Source: Cryobacterium zongtaii
GTDB lineage: Bacteria; Actinomycetota; Actinomycetes; Actinomycetales; Microbacteriaceae
Direction: 5' to 3'
Assembly (NCBI RefSeq): GCF_002909375.1
Contig: NZ_PPXD01000009.1
Span: 124,001 to 188,000, forward strand
DNA: 64,000 nt
Shown here: piece by piece, positions 8,105 to 16,237 of the stretch
Layout: each line of letters starts with the position of its first letter
Position numbering within the stretch: the stretch's first letter is position 1
The notes under the pieces: generated by a model
What the model was told of the DNA's origin: nothing
The model's input: only the letters and a program-made list of their open reading frames with translations
The model's database searches: none
Program-made: the position numbers and the translations under genes

Positions 8105-8860
8105 CTAGCGCGCCTGGGCCACCAGTGCCTCGGCGGAGATGCTGCGGTTCACCACACCGGCCGCCGCAGCGCGCAGGGTGACCGCGTGCGTGCGGGCGTA
8201 GTCGCGGAGGGCGTCGAAGGCCTCGCTCATGGTGCAGGAGCGCACCTCGGCGAGAACCCCCTTCGCCTGCTCCACCAGAATCCGGGTGTCCAGAGCGAGG
8301 TGGAGCTGCGCGGCCACGACCTCGGGCTGCCGGAAACTGCGCTCGTGCAGGATGCCGACTGTCGCGACATCCGCCAAGGCCTGGGCGAGCTGGGCGTCGC
8401 GGTCGCTGAGCGCGCCGGCCTCCGTGCTGAGCAGGTTCATCGCGCCGATGACCTCGCCGTGCAGCCGGAGTGGGGTGGCGTGGGCCGCCCGAAAGCCCTG
8501 GTCGAGGGCGGTGCGGCGGAACCGCGGCCAGTCGCGGGGGTCGGTTTCGATGTCGGGAACGCTCACCACCGCCCCGGTCTGGTAGCAGTCGATGCATGGG
8601 CCGGCGCCGGCGGCGACGATCATGACCTCGACGATTTCAGCCTCTTCGCTGGTCGAGGCCACCAGTTCGAGCATCCCCGTGCCATCAGCCAGGAGGATGC
8701 CGCCTGCCTGTACGTCGAGAAGCTGGGTGCAGGTGTAGACGAGGGTGGACAGCAGATCGACGATGTCGTAGTCGGCGACCAGGCTGCCGGCCACGCGCAC
8801 AAACGCGTCGTTGATTCTTTCTTCACGGGTGTTGTCAGCCGCGTGGTCTATGGCGTGCAT
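8105..8860 (-). CDS. GAF and ANTAR domain-containing regulator (distal of pair)
   Basis: The protein has 251 residues from the ATG at 8860. A GAF sensor domain covers about residues 30-165 (VADYDIVDLLSTLVYTCTQL and onward). A C-terminal ANTAR RNA-binding domain follows (ILVEQAKGVLAEVRSCTMSEAF). ANTAR proteins act as antiterminators by binding paired hexaloop hairpins in nascent RNA. The gene starts seven bases after the stop of a second GAF-ANTAR gene, so the two are probably co-transcribed. An upstream in-frame ATG at 9058 would overlap the neighbour heavily and is not favoured. Signal and RNA targets are unknown. Confidence 0.85.
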   Translation of the reverse strand: MHAIDHAADNTREERINDAFVRVAGSLVADYDIVDLLSTLVYTCTQLLDVQAGGILLADGTGMLELVASTSEEAEIVEVMIVAAGAGPCIDCYQTGAVVSVPDIETDPRDWPRFRRTALDQGFRAAHATPLRLHGEVIGAMNLLSTEAGALSDRDAQLAQALADVATVGILHERSFRQPEVVAAQLHLALDTRILVEQAKGVLAEVRSCTMSEAFDALRDYARTHAVTLRAAAAGVVNRSISAEALVAQAR

Positions 8861-8867
8861 GTCATAC

Positions 8868-9578
8868 CTACTCTGGGAGCTCTGCGAAATTGAGGCGCCG
8901 GCTGACGACGGCGTGGGCAATCTCTTGGACGGTATATCCGCTAGAAAAAGCGTAGGCCCGGATTCGTGAGAAAGCATCCGTTGCGTTGATATCCAGCTGG
9001 CCGAGAACCATCCCGGTGGCCTGGTGGATCTCCCGCCGGGATTCGATCGGTGCCTCATCGTCGGATGATTCGTGTTCGGCGAGGACTATCGCACGGCGGA
9101 AGGCGGGCCCGGCGATGGCGCGACACAGGGAGGTGCCCAGTGCGGCGGCCTGGTCATCGAGGGCCCCGGGGGTGGTGCGGTAACAGGTGACAGTGCCGGT
9201 GCAGGCCGCTCCCAGCATGAGGGGAAAGGTGAAGACGGCGCCCACGGTCAGCTCGGCAGCGCTCCGCAGGAATGCCGGCCACCGGTCGGTCAGCGCGAGG
9301 TCGGGAACCGATATGAGCGATGCGGTCCGAAACGCATCGAACTGGGGACCTTCACCCAGATCGAATTGCATTTCCTCCAACCGGGCGGCCGTGGGGTCGG
9401 TGGCGTGGATCAGTGAGGCACGGCGGTCCTGATCCATCACCGAAATGGCCGCACCCGTGATCGGCAGGAGTTCCAGGAACGGGGAAGCCAACTGCCCGCC
9501 CGTCATTCGGGGTGTCCCCGAGACTTCACTCATCAGCACCGCCAGCCGTGTCCATAGTGTCAAAAGGGCACGTGTCAT
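8868..9578 (-). CDS. GAF and ANTAR domain-containing regulator (proximal of pair)
   Basis: The protein has 236 residues with a GAF domain at about 20-160 and an ANTAR domain at about 165-230 (REIHQATGMVLGQLDINATDAF). It is the upstream member of a tandem pair; the two proteins are diverged in sequence but share domain order. They could form a heteromer or read different signals. No classical kinase or receiver is nearby, so GAF ligand sensing is the likely input. The region upstream (9579-9732) contains AACGTT at about 9604 and no confident promoter. Confidence 0.85.
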   Translation of the reverse strand: MTRALLTLWTRLAVLMSEVSGTPRMTGGQLASPFLELLPITGAAISVMDQDRRASLIHATDPTAARLEEMQFDLGEGPQFDAFRTASLISVPDLALTDRWPAFLRSAAELTVGAVFTFPLMLGAACTGTVTCYRTTPGALDDQAAALGTSLCRAIAGPAFRRAIVLAEHESSDDEAPIESRREIHQATGMVLGQLDINATDAFSRIRAYAFSSGYTVQEIAHAVVSRRLNFAELPE

Positions 9579-9732
9579 CGAAACGAGTCCGAACCTAAGG
9601 TCAACGTTAGTCCTGTCTGGCCCGGCTCGACCAGTCCGAACCGGCTGCGATCCCGGATGCCCGGCGGTACTCTCGTGAGTCCCGACCCACGGCGGCCGAT
9701 GCTGCCGCTTCTCTTCACGGAAGGTTCAGCCC

Positions 9733-10233
9733 ATGTCGCACTCCTCTCCGGTTCCGGACGTACCCGGCGGCGCCCCCGACGGTCGCGGCGAAACCCCGAA
9801 TGAGCGTCTGGACCGCAACTGGAATGAGCTGCTCCAGGAGCTCAGGGTCATCCAAACTGGAACCCAGATTCTCACCGGCTTCCTCCTGGCCGCGGTCTTC
9901 CAGTCCCGGTTCGAGGACCTCGATGCGTTTCAGCGCGACATCTATCTGGTCCTGGTCGCGACCTCGGTTCTGACGACCCTGGTGGGCCTGGCTCCGGTGA
10001 GCCTGCATCGAGTGCTGTTCCGCAAGCACGCGAAGAGCCGCATCATCCGATACACCGACTATTTCGTGCAGGCCACGCTCGCCGGGGTCGCCATCACGGT
10101 CGCCGGCATCGGGCTGCTCATCTTCGATCTGGTGCTCGGCCGGGCGTGGGGTGTGGCCTTCGCGGCGTTCATCCTCGTCGTTGTCGCGCTGCTCTGGATT
10201 GTGGTGCCGCGCATCATCCGTCGTTCGGCCTGA
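9733..10233 (+). CDS. DUF6328 family membrane protein
   Basis: This 166-residue protein has a ~35-residue hydrophilic N-terminus, then the phrase RNWNELLQELRVIQTGTQIL that marks DUF6328, then four hydrophobic segments. The start ATG follows GGAAGG. The family is widespread in Actinobacteria and has no known function. It stands alone, 43 bp upstream of a co-directional hydrolase. Confidence 0.75.
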   Translation: MSHSSPVPDVPGGAPDGRGETPNERLDRNWNELLQELRVIQTGTQILTGFLLAAVFQSRFEDLDAFQRDIYLVLVATSVLTTLVGLAPVSLHRVLFRKHAKSRIIRYTDYFVQATLAGVAITVAGIGLLIFDLVLGRAWGVAFAAFILVVVALLWIVVPRIIRRSA

Positions 10234-10276
10234 CATCCTGGCCGTTCGGCGCCACGAGCGGTACGGTCGAGCCATC

Positions 10277-10993
10277 ATGAGACTAGGACCGCACCTTCAC
10301 CGCATCGGCAACGACATCGTGGCCGTCTACCTCGTCGACACTCCCGAGGGGGTGACCGTGATCGATGCCGGACTCGCCGGCCAGTGGCGGGACCTCCTCG
10401 CCGAGCTGACCGGTATGGGGCGCACCCTCAGCGACGTCAAAGGCGTCATCCTCACGCACGGTGACGGCGATCACGTCGGCTTTGCCGAACGGCTCCGGCG
10501 TGATCACGGCGTGCCGGTCTACGTTCACCCGGGCGACGCGGCTCGCGCGAAGGGCGGCCCCAAGCCGGCGAACGGCCGCCAGTCGATGAAGCTGGGCGCC
10601 ACTCTGGGCTTCGCGGCGTACTCCCTGCGCAAGGGCGGGATGCGCACCACCTACCTGACCGAGACCGTGGACGCGAACGACGGAGACACGCTGGACCTGC
10701 CCGGTGCGCCCCGAATCATCGGCCTGCCCGGGCATTCCGAGGGCAGCATCGCGATCCATGTGCCGATTGCCGACGCCGTTTTCGTGGGCGATGGGCTCAC
10801 GACCCGTCACGTACTCACGGGCAAGACGGGGCCTCAGCCGGCGCCGTTCACGGATGAGCCGGAGCAGGCGATCGCATCGCTTCGCGCCATTCTCCCCACG
10901 GGGGCCACCTGGGTGCTGCCCGGACACGGCACCCCGTGGAACGCCGGCGTTGCGGCGGCCGTCACCGCCGTAGAGAAGGCCGCCCGGGTCTGA
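10277..10993 (+). CDS. Metallo-beta-lactamase-fold hydrolase
   Basis: This 238-residue protein has the full MBL-fold order: ILTHGDGDHVGF near residue 60, GLPGHSEGS, a VGDGL aspartate motif, and LPGHG near the C-terminus. It should be a metal-dependent hydrolase of a thioester, lactone or phosphodiester. The usual HxHxDH reads HGDGDH here, an Asp in place of the second His. That occurs in some subfamilies and may change metal preference. TACGGT lies nine bases before the ATG. Confidence 0.85.
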   Translation: MRLGPHLHRIGNDIVAVYLVDTPEGVTVIDAGLAGQWRDLLAELTGMGRTLSDVKGVILTHGDGDHVGFAERLRRDHGVPVYVHPGDAARAKGGPKPANGRQSMKLGATLGFAAYSLRKGGMRTTYLTETVDANDGDTLDLPGAPRIIGLPGHSEGSIAIHVPIADAVFVGDGLTTRHVLTGKTGPQPAPFTDEPEQAIASLRAILPTGATWVLPGHGTPWNAGVAAAVTAVEKAARV

Positions 10994-11017
10994 CGCCAAC
11001 TCAGACACCACCAATGC

Positions 11018-11046
11018 TTGACGTGACACCATCGTGGTGTCATGAT
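11018..11046 (+). promoter_or_regulatory. Promoter of the RHH gene with operator filling the spacer
   Basis: The -35 is TTGACG (11018-11023), the spacer is exactly 17 bp, and the -10 is CATGAT (11041-11046). The ATG lies six bases further on at 11053, so the transcript is predicted to start at the ATG. The perfect dyad TGACACCA-TCG-TGGTGTCA (11024-11042) fills the spacer. Half-sites related to GACACCA flank it on both sides. Confidence 0.75.
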
Positions 11047-11052
11047 GGTGGC

Positions 11053-11541
11053 ATGGAACTTGGACCGTACGTCAATGACCTTCAGCGTCAGCTGGTGGAT
11101 GCCGCGGAGAACGGTGCGGAGGACACTCGCGCCGTCGCCGAGCGCCTCGCCGCCGGGCTGGATGCAGCGGCGCGGCTCGTGCTCCTCGACGTGCTGTCGG
11201 CCGCGGTGGGCGAAATTACCCGCGACCTCGCCCCCGGCTCCGTCGACCTGCGGCTGCGCGGCCGCGAGATCGAGTTCGTCGTCACCGCGCCGAACACCGA
11301 GCCGGAGAGCGACGAGCGGCCCGCCGCATCCGTCGACCTCGACGAGGCGAGCACCTCTCGCACCACCCTCCGTCTGCCGGACGCCCTCAAGGCGCGGGTG
11401 GACGAAGCGGCGGCGGCCGACGGTCTGTCGGTGAACACCTGGCTGGTGCGTGCGACGGCGGCCGCTCTGCAACCCAAGCAACGCCGTTCCGTGCAGCGCA
11501 CCCTGCGCACCGGCGACAACTTCGCGGGCTGGGCGCGCTAA
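11053..11541 (+). CDS. Ribbon-helix-helix regulator, HicB/Arc-like C-terminus
   Basis: The protein has 162 residues. The N-terminal ~75 residues are helical and of unknown function. The C-terminal region reads TTLRLPDALKARVDEAAAADGLSVNTWLVRA, a ribbon-helix-helix DNA-binding domain as in Arc/HicB-type proteins. No HicA-like toxin is adjacent, so this is more likely an operon regulator than an antitoxin. The promoter carries a perfect dyad exactly in the -35/-10 spacer, which argues for autorepression. No ribosome site precedes the ATG, consistent with a leaderless mRNA. It heads the operon with DUF4097 and a DrrA/DrrB-like ABC exporter. Confidence 0.75.
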   Translation: MELGPYVNDLQRQLVDAAENGAEDTRAVAERLAAGLDAAARLVLLDVLSAAVGEITRDLAPGSVDLRLRGREIEFVVTAPNTEPESDERPAASVDLDEASTSRTTLRLPDALKARVDEAAAADGLSVNTWLVRATAAALQPKQRRSVQRTLRTGDNFAGWAR

Positions 11542-11635
11542 CCCGCCCAGCACGCTGAATACTCCAACCACGCGCACCCGCGGGGTCGGTCCGTCGTACC
11601 CACATTGCACAGCCCACAGAGAGGGACGCATCAGC

Positions 11636-12481
11636 ATGCCCACCTACAACACCCCCAACCCGATCGACCTCGCCATCCACCTGCCGGTCGGCGCAATCGA
11701 CGTCGTCGCCAGCGACCGAACCGACACCGTCGTGACGGTGTCACCCACCAGCCCGGCCAGGGCAGTCGACCGCCGCGGTGCCGAGGAGACCAGAGTGGAC
11801 TTCGACGGCCAGCGTCTCACCGTCACCGGCCCGAAGCCCCGCTTCAGCATCATCGGCCCCAGCGAGTCGGTGGACGTGCTCATCGAGCTGCCGATGGGAT
11901 CGCGGCTCACTGCCGAGATTTCATCGGGCAATGTGCGCGCAACCGGACGCCTCGGCGCCACCCGGATCAAATGCTCGAACGGTGCGGCGGAGGTCGATAC
12001 CACCGGCGACCTGTGGCTGCGCGCCGGCAACGGCAACGCCACCGTCGGCGCCGCCGAGGGAGACATCGAGATCACCGCCGATCACGGTCAGCTCCGGATC
12101 GGCACTGTCACCGGCAACGCGATCCTCAAGGCATCGCACGGCAACATATCGGTGGGGGAGTCCGGCGGCGATCTCGACGCGAAGCTCTCCTACGGCGACC
12201 TCGAGATCACCCGGGCGCTCGCCGCCGTGTCGGCGAAAACCGCCTACGGCAGCATCCAGCTGGGAGAGATCTCGAGCGGGTCGGTGCAGGTCGAGAGCGG
12301 CTTCGGCCAGGTCAGCATCGGTGTGCGTCCCGGCGTTCCCGCCTGGCTCGACCTGGCCTCCAAGAACGGCCGCCTGCGCAACGAGCTCGACGGCGACAGT
12401 GCCCCAGACCCGTCCGAGCAGACCGTGGCGGTGCGTGCGCGCACCGCGTTCGGCGACATCGGCATCCACCGCGCGCGCTGA
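11636..12481 (+). CDS. DUF4097 family beta-strand repeat protein
   Basis: The protein has 281 residues from the ATG at 11636, with GAGAGGGA upstream. It consists of short repeating beta-strand units (SSGNVRATG, SNGAAEVDTTG, HGQLRIGTVTG, SYGDLEITR, AYGSIQLGEI), which predicts a beta-solenoid like bactofilin or head-of-spike folds. No signal peptide or membrane segment is seen. It lies between an RHH regulator and an ABC exporter, a combination that recurs in related actinobacteria as far as I recall. It may scaffold or sense at the membrane face; no function is established. Confidence 0.8.
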   Translation: MPTYNTPNPIDLAIHLPVGAIDVVASDRTDTVVTVSPTSPARAVDRRGAEETRVDFDGQRLTVTGPKPRFSIIGPSESVDVLIELPMGSRLTAEISSGNVRATGRLGATRIKCSNGAAEVDTTGDLWLRAGNGNATVGAAEGDIEITADHGQLRIGTVTGNAILKASHGNISVGESGGDLDAKLSYGDLEITRALAAVSAKTAYGSIQLGEISSGSVQVESGFGQVSIGVRPGVPAWLDLASKNGRLRNELDGDSAPDPSEQTVAVRARTAFGDIGIHRAR

Positions 12482-12512
12482 GTGCGCGCACCGAAGCGAA
12501 GGGTAGAACATC

Positions 12513-13484
12513 ATGACCACCACCGCGATCGCCGTGCAGGGATTGCGTAAGTCCTACGGCAGCAAGACCGTTCTCGACGACGTCGACCTCACCGTGAAGG
12601 CGGGCACCGTGACCGCGCTGCTCGGCCCGAACGGCGCCGGTAAGACCACCACCGTGCACATCCTCTCCACGCTCGTGCGGGCGGATGCCGGCACCCTCAC
12701 CGTCGCGGGATGCGACGTTTCGCGCGACCCCGACGGTGTGCGCGCGGCGATCGGTCTCACCGGCCAGTTCTCCGCGGTCGACGGCCTGCTCACCGGCGAG
12801 GAGAACCTCCTGCTGATGGCCCGGCTGCGTCACCTCGGCGCGAAACGCTCGAAGTCGCGGGTGGCCGAACTGCTCGAGCAGTTCGACCTCGTCGAGGCCG
12901 CGCGCAAGCCACTCGCCACCTACTCCGGCGGCATGCGCCGCCGCCTCGACCTCGCGATGACCCTGGTCCAGGCGCCGAGCGTGATCTTCCTTGACGAGCC
13001 CACCACGGGCCTGGACCCGCGCAGCAGGCACACCGTGTGGGACATCGTGCGTGGCCTGGTGTCGGAGGGCACCACGGTCTTGCTCACCACCCAGCACCTC
13101 GAGGAGGCGGACCAGCTCGCGGACCACATCGCGGTGCTCGACGGCGGTCGCATCGTCGCCGACGGCACGCCCGACGAGCTCAAGAGCCTCGTACCGGGCG
13201 GTCACATCCGGCTTCGCTTTGCGGATGCCGCGGCGCTGGACACCGCCGCCCGCCTGCTCAAGCAGTCGGCTCGCGATGGCTCTGCTCGTGATGACGCCGG
13301 ACTGGTGCTCACCGTGCCCAGCGCCGGCGGCGTCGGCGCGCTGCGCGCCGTGCTGGACCGCCTCGACGCGGCCCATCTCGAGGTCGACGACCTCAGCATC
13401 CACACCCCGGACCTTGATGACGTGTTCTTCGCGCTGACCGGCACGAAGGAATCGTCCGGCCGGGCCGATTCGAAGGGAACTTAA
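12513..13484 (+). CDS. DrrA-type ABC transporter ATP-binding protein
   Basis: This 323-residue protein is a complete ATPase: Walker A GPNGAGKTTT, Q-loop LTGQFSAVD, signature YSGGMRRRLDLA, Walker B VIFLDEPTTGLD, H-loop TTQHLEEAD. A ~90-residue C-terminal extension is typical of daunorubicin-resistance DrrA-like proteins. With the permease four bases downstream it should power export of a hydrophobic compound or lipid. It belongs to the RHH-regulated operon. The natural substrate is unknown; no antibiotic biosynthesis genes are nearby. Confidence 0.92.
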   Translation: MTTTAIAVQGLRKSYGSKTVLDDVDLTVKAGTVTALLGPNGAGKTTTVHILSTLVRADAGTLTVAGCDVSRDPDGVRAAIGLTGQFSAVDGLLTGEENLLLMARLRHLGAKRSKSRVAELLEQFDLVEAARKPLATYSGGMRRRLDLAMTLVQAPSVIFLDEPTTGLDPRSRHTVWDIVRGLVSEGTTVLLTTQHLEEADQLADHIAVLDGGRIVADGTPDELKSLVPGGHIRLRFADAAALDTAARLLKQSARDGSARDDAGLVLTVPSAGGVGALRAVLDRLDAAHLEVDDLSIHTPDLDDVFFALTGTKESSGRADSKGT

Positions 13485-13487
13485 GTC

Positions 13488-14327
13488 ATGACCACCATCA
13501 CCGCCCCGCGCCCGACCGTGCAGGGCAGCCGTCATCGGTCCTATGTCGTGACCGACGCGATCACAATGCTGCGCCGCAACCTGCTGCACATGATTCGCTA
13601 CCCGGGCCTGTCAGTGTTCACCATCGTGGGTCCGGTGGTGATCCTGCTGATGTTCGTGTTCGTCTTCGGCGGCACCCTCGGGGCCGGCCTGCCGGGCGTG
13701 GACTCGGCCGGCGGGAGGGCGGCGTACCTCGCCTACGTGATGCCGGGCATCCTGGCGATCACCATCGCCGGCACCGCCGGCGGCACCGCCACGACGGTCT
13801 CGATGGACATGACCGAGGGCATCACCGCGAGGTTTCGCACCATGGCGATCTCCCGCGCGGCGGTGCTCGCCGGGCACGTGCTCGGCAACACCATCCAGGC
13901 GATCATCGCCGTCGCGCTGGTGCTCGGCGTCGGTGTCCTGATCGGGTTCCGGCCCACCGCCACCCCCATCGAGTGGCTCGCCACCTTCGGCCTGATCGCG
14001 CTGATCGCCTTCGCGATCACCTGGATCGCCGTGGGGATGGGCATGCAGGCCAAATCGGTGGAGACGGCGAGCAACCTGCCGCTCCTGCTGGTTTTGCTGC
14101 CGTTCCTCGGCAGCGGCTTCGTACCGACCGAGTCGATGCCGGCCGGGCTGCAGTGGTTCGCGGAGTACCAGCCGTTCACGCCGATCGTGGAGACCCTCCG
14201 CGGGCTGCTGCTCGGCACCCCGCTCGGTTGGAACGCTGTGCTCGCGGTCGGCTGGTGCGTGGTGATCACGGTCATCGGCTACGCCTGGTCGATGATCATC
14301 TACGAGCGCAAGTCGGTGCGTTCCTAG
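13488..14327 (+). CDS. ABC-2 type permease, DrrB-like
   Basis: The protein has 279 residues with six hydrophobic segments and the ABC-2 signature region around residues 195-240 (FLGSGFVPTESMPAGLQWFAE). It is the membrane half of the exporter with the ATPase just upstream (gap three bases). The DrrB-like N-terminus (TDAITMLRRNLLHMIRYPG) is conserved. It is the last gene of the RHH-DUF4097-ABC operon; the next gene starts 67 bp later without an obvious shared transcript signal. Confidence 0.92.
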   Translation: MTTITAPRPTVQGSRHRSYVVTDAITMLRRNLLHMIRYPGLSVFTIVGPVVILLMFVFVFGGTLGAGLPGVDSAGGRAAYLAYVMPGILAITIAGTAGGTATTVSMDMTEGITARFRTMAISRAAVLAGHVLGNTIQAIIAVALVLGVGVLIGFRPTATPIEWLATFGLIALIAFAITWIAVGMGMQAKSVETASNLPLLLVLLPFLGSGFVPTESMPAGLQWFAEYQPFTPIVETLRGLLLGTPLGWNAVLAVGWCVVITVIGYAWSMIIYERKSVRS

Positions 14328-14394
14328 TCACGCCGCCCGGGCTCTCGCGAGTTGACTTGCGGATCGCGATGAACCGCCCCAGTGACCTGGGCCC

Positions 14395-14856
14395 ATGTCG
14401 TCCCTCACTCCAGTGTCGCCCGGCGATACGGCCGACCTGACCGACTTCCTCCGCGAGGTAGATCTGACGCTGAGCGGGCTTGACGCTCCCACGGTGCACC
14501 TCTGGATCGAACGGGATGCGGTCGGCAGCATCGTGGCGTGCACGGGATTCGAGCTCAGCGATGACCAGGAGCACGCGCTCATTCGGAGCGTGGCGGTTCA
14601 TCCACTCACCCAGCGAACCGGCGAGGGCACCCGGCTGGCCCTGTTCGCCCTGGCGCGGGCTGCTGAAAGCGGAGCGCAGCGGGCGTGGCTGTTCAGTCGA
14701 CGGTCCGGGCCTTTCTGGCAGAAACTGGGCTTCGAGGCTGCCGACCGCGACGACCTCGCCAGGGCGCTCGCCGGTACCCACCAGGTGCAACACTTCGTCC
14801 AATCCGGCCAGCTCAGCCGTGAGGTTGCGTGGTCTCGCCCGCTCCGAGCCGGGTAG
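14395..14856 (+). CDS. GNAT family N-acetyltransferase
   Basis: The protein has 153 residues. The phrase LIRSVAVHPLTQRTGEGTRLALFAL contains the acetyl-CoA binding loop in a slightly degenerate form (QRTGEG for the usual QGxGxG), and FWQKLGFEAADR is the C-terminal GNAT strand-helix. The layout resembles the short ArsN2-like acetyltransferases. No ribosome site is evident. The substrate is unknown and no arsenic gene is adjacent. Confidence 0.75.
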   Translation: MSSLTPVSPGDTADLTDFLREVDLTLSGLDAPTVHLWIERDAVGSIVACTGFELSDDQEHALIRSVAVHPLTQRTGEGTRLALFALARAAESGAQRAWLFSRRSGPFWQKLGFEAADRDDLARALAGTHQVQHFVQSGQLSREVAWSRPLRAG

Positions 14857-14913
14857 GGACCGGCAAAAATCCGCACCGGCTGTGGCACATCGAGTCGCCA
14901 AGCGGCCGTGCCG

Positions 14914-14919
14914 TAGCCT
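14914..14919 (+). promoter_or_regulatory. -10 element TAGCCT of leaderless pfkB-family gene
   Basis: TAGCCT is followed by six bases and the ATG at 14926. No ribosome site is present. It fits the TANNNT-N6-RTG pattern shared by other genes in this window. Confidence 0.6.
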
Positions 14920-14925
14920 GAGCGG

Positions 14926-15810
14926 ATGAGCAGAGCATCCGCTGGGGGCGCCATCGGCGCGGGTCACATCGTTGTATGCGGACCGGTGTCGTGGAACACC
15001 CTCGTCTACCTCGACCAGCTGCCGGAGCCGCGCCCGCACGTCACGTTCGCCCTCGAGGATTTCCAGACCGTCGGTGGCACCTCCGCGGGAAAGGCGCTGC
15101 ACCTGACCGGGCTCGGGCGGGCTGTCGAATGCCAGACCCTGCTCGGCGACGACGACACGTCAAGACGGGTGCGTTCCGTTCTCGAGGCGGCGGGAATCCA
15201 GGTGACCGCGTCGGTGGTGCCGGGTGCCGGCGAACGACACCTGAACCTGATGACCCGGGCGGGGGAGCGGGTCTCCGTGTACCTCTCGGTGCCGGCGTTC
15301 ACCGAACCCGACGTCGCCCAGTTCACGGCGTTGAGCCGGGGCGCCGCAGCCCTGGTGATGGACCTCTCCCAAACCTCCCGAGCCCTGCTCCCCACGGCTA
15401 TCGCGGCCGGCGTCCCCGTCTGGACCGATGTCCACGACTATGACGGCCGGTCCGAGTTCCACGAGCCCTTCATCCGGGCGGCCGACTACATCTTCATGAA
15501 TGCCGACGGCATGAGCGATCCGTCGGCGTTCATGCGGGCCCGTGTGGCGGCCGGCACCACGGCCGTCGTGTGCACGCTCGGCGCAGAGGGCGCCATGGCC
15601 GTCGACGCCGAGGGCCTGCACCGGGTGGCTGCCGTGCCCGTTCAGGTGCGGGACACGAACGGCGCCGGCGATGCATTCTTCGCGGGTTTTCTCGACGCCA
15701 CCCTGTCAGGCGCCTCCACGGAGGCGGCGCTCGCCGCGGGCGCCGACCAGGCGACAGTTGCTCTGCGCACGAAACACCTGCACCCGGCGTTGGAGACGCT
15801 GTTTCCCTAG
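14926..15810 (+). CDS. PfkB family carbohydrate kinase
   Basis: This 294-residue sugar kinase has the second PfkB signature DTNGAGDAFFAGF with its catalytic Asp near residue 250. The N-terminal glycine-rich substrate region is DFQTVGGTSAGKALHL. The family phosphorylates ribose, fructose, adenosine or related sugars with ATP. The region around the sugar lid is not diagnostic. It stands next to a LacI-controlled xylan module but in front of an oppositely oriented small gene, so a role in that pathway is only possible. Confidence 0.88.
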   Translation: MSRASAGGAIGAGHIVVCGPVSWNTLVYLDQLPEPRPHVTFALEDFQTVGGTSAGKALHLTGLGRAVECQTLLGDDDTSRRVRSVLEAAGIQVTASVVPGAGERHLNLMTRAGERVSVYLSVPAFTEPDVAQFTALSRGAAALVMDLSQTSRALLPTAIAAGVPVWTDVHDYDGRSEFHEPFIRAADYIFMNADGMSDPSAFMRARVAAGTTAVVCTLGAEGAMAVDAEGLHRVAAVPVQVRDTNGAGDAFFAGFLDATLSGASTEAALAAGADQATVALRTKHLHPALETLFP

Positions 15811-15835
15811 CTCGCGGGGTCAGGGGGCGATGCGC

Positions 15836-16075
15836 CTACTCCTTCGAGAAGGCGTTCGGTTCGAGGCCCGCGATGCGACGGGCGTGCTCCTGAAGCGCCT
15901 CGTCAGTCACCTGGTGGCCGCCGTCGGCGAAGCGTTGGCGTAATGCAACCAAGACCTGGGCCTCGTCGTGACCGGCCAGGTCCGCTTCCTGCTGCAACAG
16001 GATGCCCGCCACTTTGTCGTCCTCGGTTGTGCTGTGCTGGGCCTGAATCGGTTCGTCCTGGGTGTCGCCGGGCAT
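15836..16075 (-). CDS. Small acidic hypothetical protein
   Basis: The protein has 79 residues. The start at 16075 was chosen because GGAGG lies seven bases upstream; a longer in-frame start exists but lacks a ribosome site. It begins MPGDTQDEPIQAQHSTTEDD and has a helical second half (AQVLVALRQRFADGGHQVTDEALQEHARRIAG). It is hydrophilic with no cysteine, signal or membrane segment. I do not recognise a family. Confidence 0.55.
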   Translation of the reverse strand: MPGDTQDEPIQAQHSTTEDDKVAGILLQQEADLAGHDEAQVLVALRQRFADGGHQVTDEALQEHARRIAGLEPNAFSKE

Positions 16076-16237
16076 GCTGTCCTCCGTTGGCAGAAACTCG
16101 TGGGGACCATTGTGCCTCACGAAGCTCCGAGCGGACGCAGGATTGTGCACCATGACACAGCCAGGCCCATCGACGGAGGTGTGCGAGGATCGACGAAGAG
16201 TGCTGAACCGCGGCACGTGAAGCGGGATGGAGGCAGC

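Noticed and set aside
9598-9612. AACGTT sequence upstream of the GAF-ANTAR genes as a second site for the xylan LacI
   Set aside because: The flanking TG...CA bases of the operator at 18824-18837 are missing, so a functional site is unlikely.
11053-11541. RHH gene as a HicB antitoxin of a toxin-antitoxin pair
   Set aside because: No HicA-like or other small toxin gene is adjacent; the context is an exporter operon.
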